NCBI GenBank assembly: GCA_902569245.1
Contig: CACFTO010000003.1
Span: 1-64,000 of the forward strand
Length of the DNA: 64,000 bases
Reading direction: 5' to 3'
Source of the DNA: an uncultured Pelagibacteraceae bacterium
GTDB lineage: Bacteria; Pseudomonadota; Alphaproteobacteria; Pelagibacterales; Pelagibacteraceae
The translations under genes were made by a program, and so were the position numbers. Each line of letters begins with the position of its first letter. Position 1 is the stretch's first letter. A model generated the notes under the pieces. The model did no database searches, was not told the origin of the DNA, and was given only the letters and a program-made list of their open reading frames with translations. This document shows positions 32,601-41,655 of this stretch, in pieces.

Positions 32601-33744
32601 CCCAGATTAGGAAATTTATAGAAGAAATAAACCTAGAGAAAATATTTTGTCTTTTTACATCTTCAAAAGCTAATAGATCGTATTCGCCTATTTGTTCATC
32701 TTTATATGATATTTTAACTTTGCCTATTATGTCATTTTTCAATATTGGTGCTTTTAAAGGACCTTGATAATTGACTGATACTTTTAGATATTTTTTTTTA
32801 GCTTTTGGAATTGTTTGATAAACATCTTCATTTATATATGATTTAATAGTTTTCTGTGTTCCTTGCCAAACATCTAATTCATCAAATATTTCATCTTTTT
32901 TTGCAATATTGATTGTGTCAAAATTTGTTAAACCATATGTGAGTAGTTTAAGTGACTGTTTTGATCTTTCATTTTTCGAAACAAAACCACTTCCAATTGC
33001 AATTATTCTCCTATCATTTCTTTTAATTGTAGAAGCAAGTGAATATTTTTCATACGCAAGATATCCAGTCTTTATTCCATCCACTCCTATATTCTTATAA
33101 AGCAATGGGTTTCTATTGCCTTGTTTAATTGGGTCTCCACCTGTTCTATCCCAAGTAAATTCAGTTTCTTTGTAATATTCATAATAATTTGGGTAATTTT
33201 TTATCAAATAATTAGACATAATTAATATATCTCTAACTGTTGATAAATTATCTGGAGCATTTATTCCTGATGAATTTGAAAAGTTAGTATTTTCCATACC
33301 AATTTCTTTTGCCTTTTCAGTCATCATAATTGCAAACTCTTCTTCTGTGCCAGCAATACCTTCGGCAAGAGCAATACAAGCATCATTGCCTGATGAAACA
33401 ATAATACCTCTTAATAAATTTTCTACAGTTATTTCATCTCCAACCATAATAAACATCGATGAATATCCAGCTTGTGACAATCTCCATGCATTTTCAGATA
33501 CTAAAAATTTTTCATCTAATGATAACTCACCGCTTTTAAGTAAATCGAAAGCTATAATCGAAGTCATAATTTTAGTCATAGACGCAGGAAAAATTTGTCG
33601 GTCGGCATCCTTTTCATACAATATTTTTCCAGATAAATAATCTTGTACGATAGCAGTTCTAGCATCTACATCAAAATTTGCAAAAACTGGTTTTATAAAA
33701 AAAGATAAAAATATTAAAATCAATGATAAATTTTTTATTCTCAT
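32590..33744 (-). CDS. dacA: D-alanyl-D-alanine carboxypeptidase (penicillin-binding protein 5/6 type)
   Basis: A 384-residue exported serine peptidase trimming peptidoglycan pentapeptides. Signal peptide residues 1-22; active-site motifs S55-M-T-K58, S118-G-N120 and K225-T-G227 are all intact. After the catalytic domain a beta-rich C-terminal domain ('YQTIPKAKKKYLKVSVNYQGPLKAPI') and an amphipathic membrane-anchoring end ('FSRFISSINFLIWG') follow, as in PBP5. It sits between the rlpA-like gene (four-base overlap) and tmk. Confidence 0.93.
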   Translation of the reverse strand: MRIKNLSLILIFLSFFIKPVFANFDVDARTAIVQDYLSGKILYEKDADRQIFPASMTKIMTSIIAFDLLKSGELSLDEKFLVSENAWRLSQAGYSSMFIMVGDEITVENLLRGIIVSSGNDACIALAEGIAGTEEEFAIMMTEKAKEIGMENTNFSNSSGINAPDNLSTVRDILIMSNYLIKNYPNYYEYYKETEFTWDRTGGDPIKQGNRNPLLYKNIGVDGIKTGYLAYEKYSLASTIKRNDRRIIAIGSGFVSKNERSKQSLKLLTYGLTNFDTINIAKKDEIFDELDVWQGTQKTIKSYINEDVYQTIPKAKKKYLKVSVNYQGPLKAPILKNDIIGKVKISYKDEQIGEYDLLAFEDVKRQNIFSRFISSINFLIWGDV

Positions 33745-34568
33745 AGTTTAATTATTTCAATACTATCAAAATCAAGATTTTCGATATTATGAAATCCTTT
33801 CTTTAATTTTTCAAAATCTTTATAAGGTCCTTTATAAACTCTAAAATTATTTTGTGACAACTTTTTGATTAAGATATTCTCAATATTATGCTCTTCAAAT
33901 AACCTATTTTTTAACATAATAGCAGAATCTTCAAAATAAAAATCTGCAAATTTAATTATATAGTTAAAATTTGTTACAAAATTATTAGTCTTAGATTCTT
34001 TAATTTCAGTTTCTAAACTTATGCTCTGGATCATTATATCTTCAACAGGAGCTTTATTAGCAACTTCTTTTTCTTCATCAAATGTTTTTACATCATTTGC
34101 AACATATAAATTGTTAGAATTGATAGTTTCAATATACACATAAGGCTCATTAGGATTTATTGATAGTTCACTAGCAATTCTTTTTGTTATTACTGAATTA
34201 TAAAAGGCAGGCAAAACAGTTTTGTTTTTAACAATAGTCATTAAAGATTTTCCGTTAATTATATTTGTTATTCTAACAGGTGTACCATTAGGTAGATTAG
34301 GACTTAATATATTCAGTGACGTATTATCTAAATTGCTTTCTAATGAGTTATCTACATCTTCATCATATATCAACGCAAAACCTTTATTAGAATAAACAAT
34401 ATTAATTATTTCTTTTTTTTCATCTTTATCTGATGAGACTTTAATTTTATCTTTTTGGACAACAGTTTTTTTATCTTCAGGTTTATTTTTAATATTTATA
34501 TTTTTTGAATGATGCTCACAGGCAAATAATGTTAAAAATAAAAGATATAAAATATATTTAAATTGCAT
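33741..34568 (-). CDS. RlpA-like SPOR-domain lipoprotein
   Basis: A 275-residue lipoprotein: signal peptide with lipobox 'LFLTLFAC' (Cys17), a charged linker, a double-psi beta-barrel remnant ('GTPVRITNIINGKSLMTIVKN' to 'KRIASELSINPNEPYVYIETI', residues about 95-150) and a C-terminal SPOR domain ('NYIIKFADFYFEDSAIMLKNRLFEE', 'FRVYKGPYKDFEKLKKGF'). RlpA proteins are septal lytic transglycosylases, with SPOR binding denuded glycan. The barrel here is divergent: the usual 'V-R-V-N-D-R-G-P' catalytic strand reads 'TIVKNKTVLPA', so it may be a non-catalytic septal glycan binder. Position between mltB and dacA supports a peptidoglycan role. Confidence 0.75.
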   Translation of the reverse strand: MQFKYILYLLFLTLFACEHHSKNINIKNKPEDKKTVVQKDKIKVSSDKDEKKEIINIVYSNKGFALIYDEDVDNSLESNLDNTSLNILSPNLPNGTPVRITNIINGKSLMTIVKNKTVLPAFYNSVITKRIASELSINPNEPYVYIETINSNNLYVANDVKTFDEEKEVANKAPVEDIMIQSISLETEIKESKTNNFVTNFNYIIKFADFYFEDSAIMLKNRLFEEHNIENILIKKLSQNNFRVYKGPYKDFEKLKKGFHNIENLDFDSIEIIKL

Positions 34569-35556
34569 TTTTAAATTTGTTTTTTAGTGTGCATACAGCT
34601 AAAGCAAATCTTAAAGATCTATTCCATTTTAAAATTAATTCATAATTATCAAAAACTAAATAAGCTGGAGTTAATTTTTGTGCGTCAGGTATAATGTCAT
34701 AATCAGGAGTCACAATTGCAGCTTTCAAATTATCAAGGTCATTAAGTTTTTCACTGTTTTTGATATATTTTTTTAAATAGGATATTTTATTTTTATGCTT
34801 AATTTTCTTTGCAGATGTATTTAGATATTTATGTGGTGTTTCGTTGATAAGTTCAACTTTGTAAAAGCATGGTGTTTTATTATTCCACCCTATCTTATTT
34901 AAGTAATTAGCAGCAGAAGCAAATGAATCTTCAATATTCTTCAAATTTATAATTTCATCCTCATTGTAATCAATTGCATAATTTTTAATTGTAGAAGGCA
35001 TAAATTGAAAATTACCAAAAGCTCCTGCCCATGATCCTAAATAATTATTTGGATTTATAATTCCTTTATCAAATAAAATTAAAAGTGTAAGTAGTTCTGA
35101 TGTGAAGAATTCACTTCTTCTTTTATCATAACTTAAAGTTGCTAATGATGAGACTATATCCATTTTGCCTAAATAATTACCAAAATTTGTTTCAATGCCC
35201 ATAAGTGATAAAAGCAAATCCTTATCAACAGAAAATTCTTGAGTGATTTTATCAATTTTTGTTTTGTTGATTTTGTAAATTTTTAAACCAGAATTTACTT
35301 TTTTATTATTAGCTCTTTTAGAAATATATGTTTTGGTATCTTCATAGAATTCTGGTTGGTATCTATCATATTTTATAACATTCTTTAAAAAAATAGATTT
35401 ATCAATTGTACTTTCGATTATTTTCAAACTCACCCCTTTTTCTAAAGCAATTAATCTAAAATTTTTCTTCCACTCATTAAATTCAGAGTCATTTGCATAA
35501 ACGTTTAAATTTATTAAAATAAAAAGAAAGAAAACATAAATTTTAATTTTTTTCAT
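34558..35556 (-). CDS. Lytic murein transglycosylase (MltB family)
   Basis: A 332-residue exported enzyme cleaving peptidoglycan glycan strands with 1,6-anhydro product. The signal peptide is residues 1-21, 'FNEWKKNFRLIALEKGVSLKIIEST' begins the SLT_2 domain, the catalytic Glu is in 'SLMGIETNFGNYLGK', and 'LGSWAGAFGNFQFMPSTIKNYA' is the family substrate groove. No lipobox is seen, so the protein is probably soluble in the periplasm. It overlaps rarD by 14 bases and the rlpA-like gene by 11. Confidence 0.88.
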   Translation of the reverse strand: MKKIKIYVFFLFILINLNVYANDSEFNEWKKNFRLIALEKGVSLKIIESTIDKSIFLKNVIKYDRYQPEFYEDTKTYISKRANNKKVNSGLKIYKINKTKIDKITQEFSVDKDLLLSLMGIETNFGNYLGKMDIVSSLATLSYDKRRSEFFTSELLTLLILFDKGIINPNNYLGSWAGAFGNFQFMPSTIKNYAIDYNEDEIINLKNIEDSFASAANYLNKIGWNNKTPCFYKVELINETPHKYLNTSAKKIKHKNKISYLKKYIKNSEKLNDLDNLKAAIVTPDYDIIPDAQKLTPAYLVFDNYELILKWNRSLRFALAVCTLKNKFKNAI

Positions 35557-36424
35557 AAATATCTTTCAGATATATAAATACAGCAATCCATATTAAAATA
35601 AAACTAACTAACTGATTTATATTAAATTGCTCATTATAAATGAAAAAGCCAAGAATAAATTGCAAAGTAGGAGTAATATAAAAAATCATTCCAGCAGGTC
35701 CTAGTCCTGCTAATTCAACACCTCTTACATATAAAAAAAGAGGAATCACCGTCATTGGTCCTGCCAACATTAATAAAGGCATCAAAGAAGGATTTGATAA
35801 ACTGAAATCATTGTAATTATTTATGCTTATAAAATAAAATGCAACTAATACAAAAGGAAGTATATACAAACTTTCTATAAGAAGCCCAATATCAGTTTCT
35901 ACGTTAATTTTTTTTCTAAATAGATTATAAAAACTCCAACTTAAGGCTACGATTAAACCTACCCATGGAATTGAATTAAAATCTATTATCAATAAATAAC
36001 TGACAGAAATAATTACTAAAAAGATCGAAATTTTTCCTTTTTTAGTAATAGATTCTTTAAAAAAGAAATTACCTAAAAAAACACTTATAATTGGCATTAT
36101 AAAATAACCAAAACTTGCATCAATTATTTTATCTACGCTAACTGCATAGATCCATACACCCCAATTAATAAAAATTAAAAAACCAGAAATTAAAAGAATA
36201 AATAATTTCTTTTTATCATTAAGAATTTTTTTAAAAATACTCCATTTAGAAAAGAAAAAAGTAGTAACTATTAATAAAAAAGCTGTCCAAACACTTCTAT
36301 GAATTAATACTTCTACATGACCTGCAAAGGAAATATATTTGAAGTAAATAACACCAAAAAAACCCCACCAAAACGAACCAAAAGATGTAAGCAAAACTCC
36401 TTTATTAAAATTTTTTTTGTTCAT
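35543..36424 (-). CDS. rarD: RarD-type EamA transporter
   Basis: A 293-residue ten-helix permease. 'GVLLTSFGSFWWGFFGVIYFKYIS', 'LIFINWGVWIYAVSVDKIIDASFGYFIMPIISVFLG' and 'GLGPAGMIFYITPTLQFILGFFIYNEQFN' match RarD more closely than general EamA proteins (E-x-x-x-H-R-x-x-W-x near the first loop, here 'VEVLIHRSVWTA'). The substrate is unknown. It is the first gene of the long minus-strand operon that ends at 28003. Confidence 0.85.
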   Translation of the reverse strand: MNKKNFNKGVLLTSFGSFWWGFFGVIYFKYISFAGHVEVLIHRSVWTAFLLIVTTFFFSKWSIFKKILNDKKKLFILLISGFLIFINWGVWIYAVSVDKIIDASFGYFIMPIISVFLGNFFFKESITKKGKISIFLVIISVSYLLIIDFNSIPWVGLIVALSWSFYNLFRKKINVETDIGLLIESLYILPFVLVAFYFISINNYNDFSLSNPSLMPLLMLAGPMTVIPLFLYVRGVELAGLGPAGMIFYITPTLQFILGFFIYNEQFNINQLVSFILIWIAVFIYLKDIYEKN

Positions 36425-36443
36425 TTTTAAATATCTGAATATT

Positions 36444-36472
36444 TTGACTAACTACTTAAGTCATTTTATTGT
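36444..36472 (+). promoter_or_regulatory. Sigma-70-type promoter of tRNA-Ser
   Basis: TTGACT (36444-36449), a 17-base spacer and TATTGT (36467-36472) precede the tRNA, which starts 37 bases further on. The -35 box is consensus-like and the -10 box is weaker. Confidence 0.45.
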
Positions 36473-36508
36473 TGAAATATATATTAATAATAATAAAACC
36501 TTGCACAC

Positions 36509-36598
36509 GGAGAGATGGCTGAGCGGTTGAAAGCATCGGTCTTGAAAACCGACAAAGGGGCAACTCTTTCCTGGGTTCGAATCCCAGTCTCTCCGCCA
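36509..36598 (+). tRNA. tRNA-Ser (UGA)
   Basis: Acceptor GGAGAGA (36509-36515) pairs with TCTCTCC (36588-36594), the anticodon loop CTTGAAA in TCGGT/ACCGA gives UGA, a long variable arm (AAAGGGGCAACTCTTT region) is typical of serine tRNA, and CCA is encoded (36596-36598). Confidence 0.96.
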
Positions 36599-36599
36599 T

Positions 36600-36845
36600 T
36601 CATTTAAAATCAATCAACAATTTAAATATTTTATTATTTTTAAAGATCATTTCTTTCCTTGAAATTTTGATAATGTCTTCATCATTCATATTAACTAATT
36701 TATCTAGGTCCACTAAATCATTAAATGATAATGAATCGATAATAGATTTAACAAAACCACTGACAAATATATCCATTTCTTTTGTGCCTCGATATTGAGA
36801 TCTATAAATAATCTTATTAATTAAATTTTGTTTGTTTGAATTCAT
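36600..36845 (-). CDS. sdhE: Succinate dehydrogenase assembly factor SdhE
   Basis: An 81-residue protein with the SdhE/Sdh5 signature 'IIYRSQYRGTKEMDIFVSGF' (residues 12-31; the R-G-x-K/x-E-x-D loop contacts the flavin site). It helps attach FAD covalently to SdhA. It is divergent from recG with 26 bases between the two start codons; this pairing of sdhE with recG (often also mfd) is conserved in alphaproteobacteria. Confidence 0.9.
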   Translation of the reverse strand: MNSNKQNLINKIIYRSQYRGTKEMDIFVSGFVKSIIDSLSFNDLVDLDKLVNMNDEDIIKISRKEMIFKNNKIFKLLIDFK

Positions 36846-36871
36846 TGTTTATAAACATATATATATATTTA

Positions 36872-38914
36872 ATGAGTAATTTTGAATATTTATTGTCACC
36901 TATCAATACAATTAAAGGTGTTGGTAAAAAAACATTAAGTTCATTCAATAAAAAAAAAATTTTTACAATTTTTGACCTATTATGGCATTTACCTATTACA
37001 AGAATTGAAACTGCTGAAGATACTGAGATTAATGATTTACAAGTAGGAAAAAATTACAATATTAAAGTAATACCAATTAAATATAATTTTCCTCGAATTA
37101 GAAATTTACCCAATAAAGTGCTATGTGAAAAAAATGGAGTAAAATTAGACTGTATTTTTTTTAATAGTTACGAAGGATATATAAAGAAATTATTGCCCTT
37201 AAATGAAGAAATAATAATACATGGAAAAGCAAATAACTTTAGAAATAAATTTCAATTTGTAAATCCAACAACAAAAAAAACAAATAATTTAAATATTATA
37301 AATGAAGATAGTAAATATAGTCTTTCCGATGGTTTAACATTAAATAAATATAATCAAGTAATAAATAGTGTTTTGCAAAATTTACCTGAATTAGAAGAAT
37401 GGTTGCCAAAACAAGTATCGAGTTTATTCGATAATATTACATGGAAGGAATGTATTATTAAAATTCATAAGGAGGAAATTACAAAAATTAAAGATACAAA
37501 ATATTTTAGGAGGCTTGTTTTTGATGAGATATTTGCAAATTTTTTACTTTCATCTGATATAAGAAATAAAATTAAAAAAATTAAAAAAAAAAATAAAATT
37601 TTAGACTTTAAATATCAAGATAAACTTATAAGTAGTTTAAAATTTAAACTCACAACTGATCAAATAACTTCATTAGAAAATATAAATAAAGATATGGAGT
37701 CAAAACAAAAAATGTTTAGATTATTACAAGGAGATGTGGGATCTGGAAAAACAATAGTTTCTGTAATTGCTGCATTAAATGCTATAAAAGCAGGCTATCA
37801 AGTAGTAATAATGGCTCCAACTGAAATATTAGCTATTCAACATTTCAGTTTTATATTAGAAAATTTTAATACATTTTGTAATCCTGAAATATTAACTGGT
37901 AAAACCGAATATAAAAAAAGAAAAAATATTTTAAATGATCTCTTAAATAATAAAATTGATATTTTAATTGGCACACATTCTCTTTTTCAGGAAAAAATTA
38001 CTTACTTTAATTTAGGTTTAATTATAATTGATGAACAACATAAATTTGGTGTTAATCAAAGAAAAAAACTATCAGATAAAGGAGGCAAAGATTGCGATGT
38101 ACTAGTTATGTCAGCAACGCCAATTCCAAGGACTATGATGATGACTATTTATGGAGATATGGATATTTCTCTTATAAAATCTAAACCAAAAAATAGAAAA
38201 CCAATTAAAACATATAGCAAAAACGAGACTAAAATAAATGAGGTTATTAATTTTATTAAAAGTGAAATTTTAAAAAAAAATCAAGTATTCTGGGTTTGTC
38301 CACTTATAAAAGAATCAAAAAAGATTGACCATCAATCTGCTACAGAAAAATATAAATATTTAAGTAAAATTTTTAAAGATAGAGTTGATATTGTTCATGG
38401 ATCGATGAGCAAGGAAGAAAAAGATAAAGTATTAAATAAGTTTAATGATAGAAAGATAGATATATTGGTTTCAACTACAGTGATAGAGGTTGGCATCGAT
38501 TTTCCAAATGCTAATGTAATCATTATAGAAAATTCAAATAAATATGGTTTATCGCAGCTGCATCAATTGAGAGGAAGAGTTGGCAGAGGTAACAAAGAAT
38601 CATCGTGTATACTTATGTTTAAAGCAGGGCTGAGTGAAAATGCTCGTAAAAGAATTACAATTCTCAAAAATACTAATGATGGTTTTAAAATTGCTGAAGA
38701 AGACTTAAAAATTAGGGGGTATGGAGATATTTTAGGGTTTAAACAAAGTGGATTAAAAAAATACAATCTAGCGGATCCTATACAACATGAAGATCTTTTT
38801 GATATTGCAGAAAAGGAGATTAAAAAAATTGAAAAAAATAACACTAAAATGAATAACTTTAATAAGCTTATCAAACTTTATGACAAGGTTGCAGTAATTA
38901 ATGAGACTATTTAG
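36872..38914 (+). CDS. recG: ATP-dependent DNA helicase RecG
   Basis: A 680-residue branched-DNA helicase for replication-fork rescue. I use ATG 36872 (MSNFEYLLSP); an upstream in-frame TTG at 36836 would overlap sdhE. The N-terminal wedge domain ('GVGKKTLSSFNKKKIFTIFDLLWHLP') has the family HhH start. Walker A is 'LLQGDVGSGKTIVS', the DExH box reads 'IIIDEQHKFG', motif III 'MSATPIPRT', and motif VI 'QLHQLRGRVGRG'. The 3' end overlaps the convergent DUF502 gene by 8 bases. Confidence 0.96.
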   Translation: MSNFEYLLSPINTIKGVGKKTLSSFNKKKIFTIFDLLWHLPITRIETAEDTEINDLQVGKNYNIKVIPIKYNFPRIRNLPNKVLCEKNGVKLDCIFFNSYEGYIKKLLPLNEEIIIHGKANNFRNKFQFVNPTTKKTNNLNIINEDSKYSLSDGLTLNKYNQVINSVLQNLPELEEWLPKQVSSLFDNITWKECIIKIHKEEITKIKDTKYFRRLVFDEIFANFLLSSDIRNKIKKIKKKNKILDFKYQDKLISSLKFKLTTDQITSLENINKDMESKQKMFRLLQGDVGSGKTIVSVIAALNAIKAGYQVVIMAPTEILAIQHFSFILENFNTFCNPEILTGKTEYKKRKNILNDLLNNKIDILIGTHSLFQEKITYFNLGLIIIDEQHKFGVNQRKKLSDKGGKDCDVLVMSATPIPRTMMMTIYGDMDISLIKSKPKNRKPIKTYSKNETKINEVINFIKSEILKKNQVFWVCPLIKESKKIDHQSATEKYKYLSKIFKDRVDIVHGSMSKEEKDKVLNKFNDRKIDILVSTTVIEVGIDFPNANVIIIENSNKYGLSQLHQLRGRVGRGNKESSCILMFKAGLSENARKRITILKNTNDGFKIAEEDLKIRGYGDILGFKQSGLKKYNLADPIQHEDLFDIAEKEIKKIEKNNTKMNNFNKLIKLYDKVAVINETI

Positions 38915-39530
38915 TTTTAGTATCTGATGTTCCAGCTGAGACAATAAATTTTGACGCCTCTTCAAATGTCATATCTAAATATACAATCTCACTTTTAGGA
39001 AACATTAACAGAAAACCACTAGTTGGATTTGGAGTTGTAGGAACAAAAACATTAACTAATTCTGTATTAGTTTTTTTTGAAATTTCACCTTTATTTTCTT
39101 TTGTAGCAAAACCAACTGCCCATGTACCTTTTCTTGGATATTGAATTAAAACTACACTTTTTTTTGAACCTTTTTTCGGTGCAAAAGTCTCTGTCATTTG
39201 ACCAATTGCTGAATATATTGTTCTTAAAATTGGTATTTTTTTTAATAGGTCATTAAACAATTGTAAAACTTTTTTTCCAATGAAAGATAAAGAAAGGCCT
39301 CCTACAAGAGTTATAAATATTACAGATAATAAAATTTCTAAACCTGGAATAGCAAAGGGTAAATAACTATTCGGATTTATTCCTTGTGGAATTAATTTTG
39401 ATGAAATGGATATAAAAAATGTTGTGAGATATAATGTAATTCCAATTGGGACTAATACAACAATTCCTGTTATAAAGTAGTTTCTTAATCTTGCTATAAA
39501 TGAAATTCTTTTTCTTCTTAGTTTTGACAT
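38907..39530 (-). CDS. DUF502 membrane protein
   Basis: A 207-residue inner-membrane protein starting at ATG 39530 (MSKLRRKRISF); further upstream in-frame Met codons run into the divergent peptidase gene. Two helices at about 18-40 ('FITGIVVLVPIGITLYLTTFFIS') and 60-85, then the DUF502 core 'IPILRTIYSAIGQMTETFAP', 'VVLIQYPRKGTWAVGFATKE' and 'VFVPTTPNPTSGFLLMFPKSEI'. The family is widespread and its function is not established. The recG-DUF502 neighbourhood is common in alphaproteobacteria. Confidence 0.87.
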   Translation of the reverse strand: MSKLRRKRISFIARLRNYFITGIVVLVPIGITLYLTTFFISISSKLIPQGINPNSYLPFAIPGLEILLSVIFITLVGGLSLSFIGKKVLQLFNDLLKKIPILRTIYSAIGQMTETFAPKKGSKKSVVLIQYPRKGTWAVGFATKENKGEISKKTNTELVNVFVPTTPNPTSGFLLMFPKSEIVYLDMTFEEASKFIVSAGTSDTKTK

Positions 39531-39576
39531 AACTTTAATTGATAATAAATTACATGTAATATAAATATAAAGAAAA

Positions 39577-40398
39577 GTGAATAGAAGAAATTTTATATAT
39601 TTAATAGGTTGTGGCTGTCTTTCTGCAGGTTTGCACGCATGTACCACTGCTCCAATCACAGATAGAAGACAATTAAAATTAATTCCAGAATCAAAATTAA
39701 ATGCACAAGCTGCTCAATTGTATGAAAAAGTAAAAAAACAAGCAAAATTAAGTGATGATAAAGAAAGTCTTGATAAAATTATTGCAATAGGATCAAAAAT
39801 TGAAATCTCTATATCAGAATACTTCTATAAAAATAATATTGATGATCCCACATCAAACTTTTCTTGGGAATATATTTTAATTGATAATAAAAAAGTTAAA
39901 AATGCATGGTGCATGCCAGGAGGAAAGATTGCTGTTTATACTGGTATGTTAGACATTACCAAAAATGATGATGGTTTAGCTGCTGTAATGGGACATGAAA
40001 TTGCTCACGCAGTTGCAAAACATTCAGTTGAAAGAGCAAGTAGATCAGTATTATTAAATACTACAACTGGAATAATAGACATTGCAACAGGTGGAAAATT
40101 ATCTCAAGTAAATAGAACAACGGGCATGAATACAGTTGGCTTATTATCCCAAATTGGAATAATGAATCCCTTTACAAGAAAACAAGAGAGTGAAGCTGAC
40201 TATTTAGGATTAATTTTTTCATCTTTATCTGGTTACGATATTAGAGAAACTACTAAAATATGGGAAAGAATGAAGAAAGCAAATAAAGGGAAGGAACCAC
40301 CTGAGTTTATGAGCACACATCCATCAAATGACAGGAGAATTCAACAAATTAACAATTGGACGAACGAAATTATATTAAAATACCCACCAATTGCCTAA
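39577..40398 (+). CDS. M48-family metallopeptidase lipoprotein with Tat-like signal
   Basis: A 273-residue zinc protease. It starts with GTG at 39577. The N-terminus 'MNRRNFIYLIGCGCLSAGLHAC' combines a twin-arginine R-R-x-F motif with a lipobox ending in Cys22. H140-E-I-A-H144 is the zinc motif and 'QESEADYLGL' provides the third ligand, as in LoiP/YcaL-type peptidases of the periplasmic face of the outer membrane. It probably degrades misfolded outer-membrane proteins. If the signal is used as read, the protein would be exported folded by the Tat system encoded at 53377-54574. It ends 5 bases before tRNA-Lys. Confidence 0.85.
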   Translation: MNRRNFIYLIGCGCLSAGLHACTTAPITDRRQLKLIPESKLNAQAAQLYEKVKKQAKLSDDKESLDKIIAIGSKIEISISEYFYKNNIDDPTSNFSWEYILIDNKKVKNAWCMPGGKIAVYTGMLDITKNDDGLAAVMGHEIAHAVAKHSVERASRSVLLNTTTGIIDIATGGKLSQVNRTTGMNTVGLLSQIGIMNPFTRKQESEADYLGLIFSSLSGYDIRETTKIWERMKKANKGKEPPEFMSTHPSNDRRIQQINNWTNEIILKYPPIA

Positions 40399-40403
40399 TG
40401 TGT

Positions 40404-40479
<76 letters not shown>

Positions 40480-40491
40480 AACACGAAAATT

Positions 40492-40519
40492 CTTATATTG
40501 ATTTTTTGATATTTGGCAA
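40492..40519 (-). promoter_or_regulatory. Sigma-70-type promoter of tRNA-Lys
   Basis: Minus-strand TTGCCA (40514-40519), a 16-base spacer and TATAAG (40492-40497) lie 12 bases before the tRNA 5' end, in the gap after tgt. Confidence 0.55.
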
Positions 40520-40529
40520 TGGTTAAAAT

Positions 40530-41645
40530 TTACAAAATATTAATATACTTATCATGAAACTCCTCAAAAGTTCCCATTTTGATATTTTTTCGAATTTCGT
40601 ACATAAGTTCTTGGTAAAAATTTATATTGTTTAATGTTAAGATCATTGAAGCTAGCATCTCATTAGTATTATGAAGATGATTCAAATAATTTTTGGAGTA
40701 TTTGTTTAAGTCAAATTTAGTAACACTACTATCTAGAGGTGTATTATCTAGTTTATTTTCAGAGTTTCTTATTTGGATTCTGCCATTCCAAGTAAAAGCT
40801 AAACCAGTTCTTCCAGATCTTGTTGGAAGAACACAGTCAAACATATCTATGCCACGCTTAACTGCTCCCAATATATCAGAAGGAGTTCCTACACCCATTA
40901 AATATCTTGGTTTATCAATTGGTAATCTATCTTTAATACCATCTAACACGTCAAACATTTCTTTCTGAGTTTCTCCAACTGCAAGCCCACCGATAGCATA
41001 TCCATCAAATTCTATATCTATTAACTTATCAAGAGACTCATTTCTTAAATCCTTGAATAAGCCTCCTTGAACAATACCAAACAACGCTTTGTGAGGATTT
41101 TTTCCAAATTCTTCTTTAGACCTTTTTGCCCACTCTGAAGACAAATCCATTGAAATTTTTATTTTATTATAATCATTGGTATTTTTTGGACACTCATCCA
41201 TTACCATAACAATGTCTGAATTAAGTTTTTTTTGAACTCTAATACTTTCCTCAGGACTTAAAATGAAGGTTTTTCCATCAATATGTGATTGAAATATAGC
41301 TCCTTTAACTTTGTCAATTTTATTAAACTTAGACAAAGACATCACTTGATAACCACCTGAGTCTGTCAAAATAGGAAGCTTACAATTCATAAAATTATGT
41401 AAGCCACCGACTGCCTCTATCCTTTCTGTTCCAGGTCTAATCATTAAGTGATAAGTGTTAGAAAGAATTATTTCACTTCCTGTTTTAATAATATCATCAA
41501 TAAAAACACCTTTAACAGTAGCTTGGGTTCCTACTGGCATAAATGCAGGGGTATTAATTTCTCCACGATGTGTTTGAATTAATCCAACACGATAATTTTT
41601 ATTTTGATATTTTACGCTAAAAGAAAAATTCTTTATATCTTCCAT
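40530..41645 (-). CDS. tgt: tRNA-guanine transglycosylase, zinc-ligand-less variant
   Basis: A 371-residue TIM-barrel enzyme that exchanges guanine 34 of certain tRNAs for preQ1. The barrel is complete: base-binding D95 in 'LTDSGGYQV', 'VMVMDECP', 'GIVQGGLFKDLR', 'GGLAVGE' and nucleophile D270 in 'DMFDCVLPTRSGR'. The C-terminal zinc site is lost: where the family has PLD-x2-C-x-C-x2-C...H, this protein has V308, K310, L313 and N339. All four ligands are changed while the surrounding sequence still aligns without gaps. The enzyme may be folded without zinc or have altered function. Last gene of the ssb-gyrA-coaD-ppiase-tgt run. Confidence 0.93.
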   Translation of the reverse strand: MEDIKNFSFSVKYQNKNYRVGLIQTHRGEINTPAFMPVGTQATVKGVFIDDIIKTGSEIILSNTYHLMIRPGTERIEAVGGLHNFMNCKLPILTDSGGYQVMSLSKFNKIDKVKGAIFQSHIDGKTFILSPEESIRVQKKLNSDIVMVMDECPKNTNDYNKIKISMDLSSEWAKRSKEEFGKNPHKALFGIVQGGLFKDLRNESLDKLIDIEFDGYAIGGLAVGETQKEMFDVLDGIKDRLPIDKPRYLMGVGTPSDILGAVKRGIDMFDCVLPTRSGRTGLAFTWNGRIQIRNSENKLDNTPLDSSVTKFDLNKYSKNYLNHLHNTNEMLASMILTLNNINFYQELMYEIRKNIKMGTFEEFHDKYINIL

Positions 41646-41655
41646 CCATTAAATT

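Noticed and set aside
39531-39659. Longer DUF502 protein starting at 39659
   Set aside because: The extension overlaps the divergent peptidase gene and lacks family similarity; ATG 39530 begins the conserved part.
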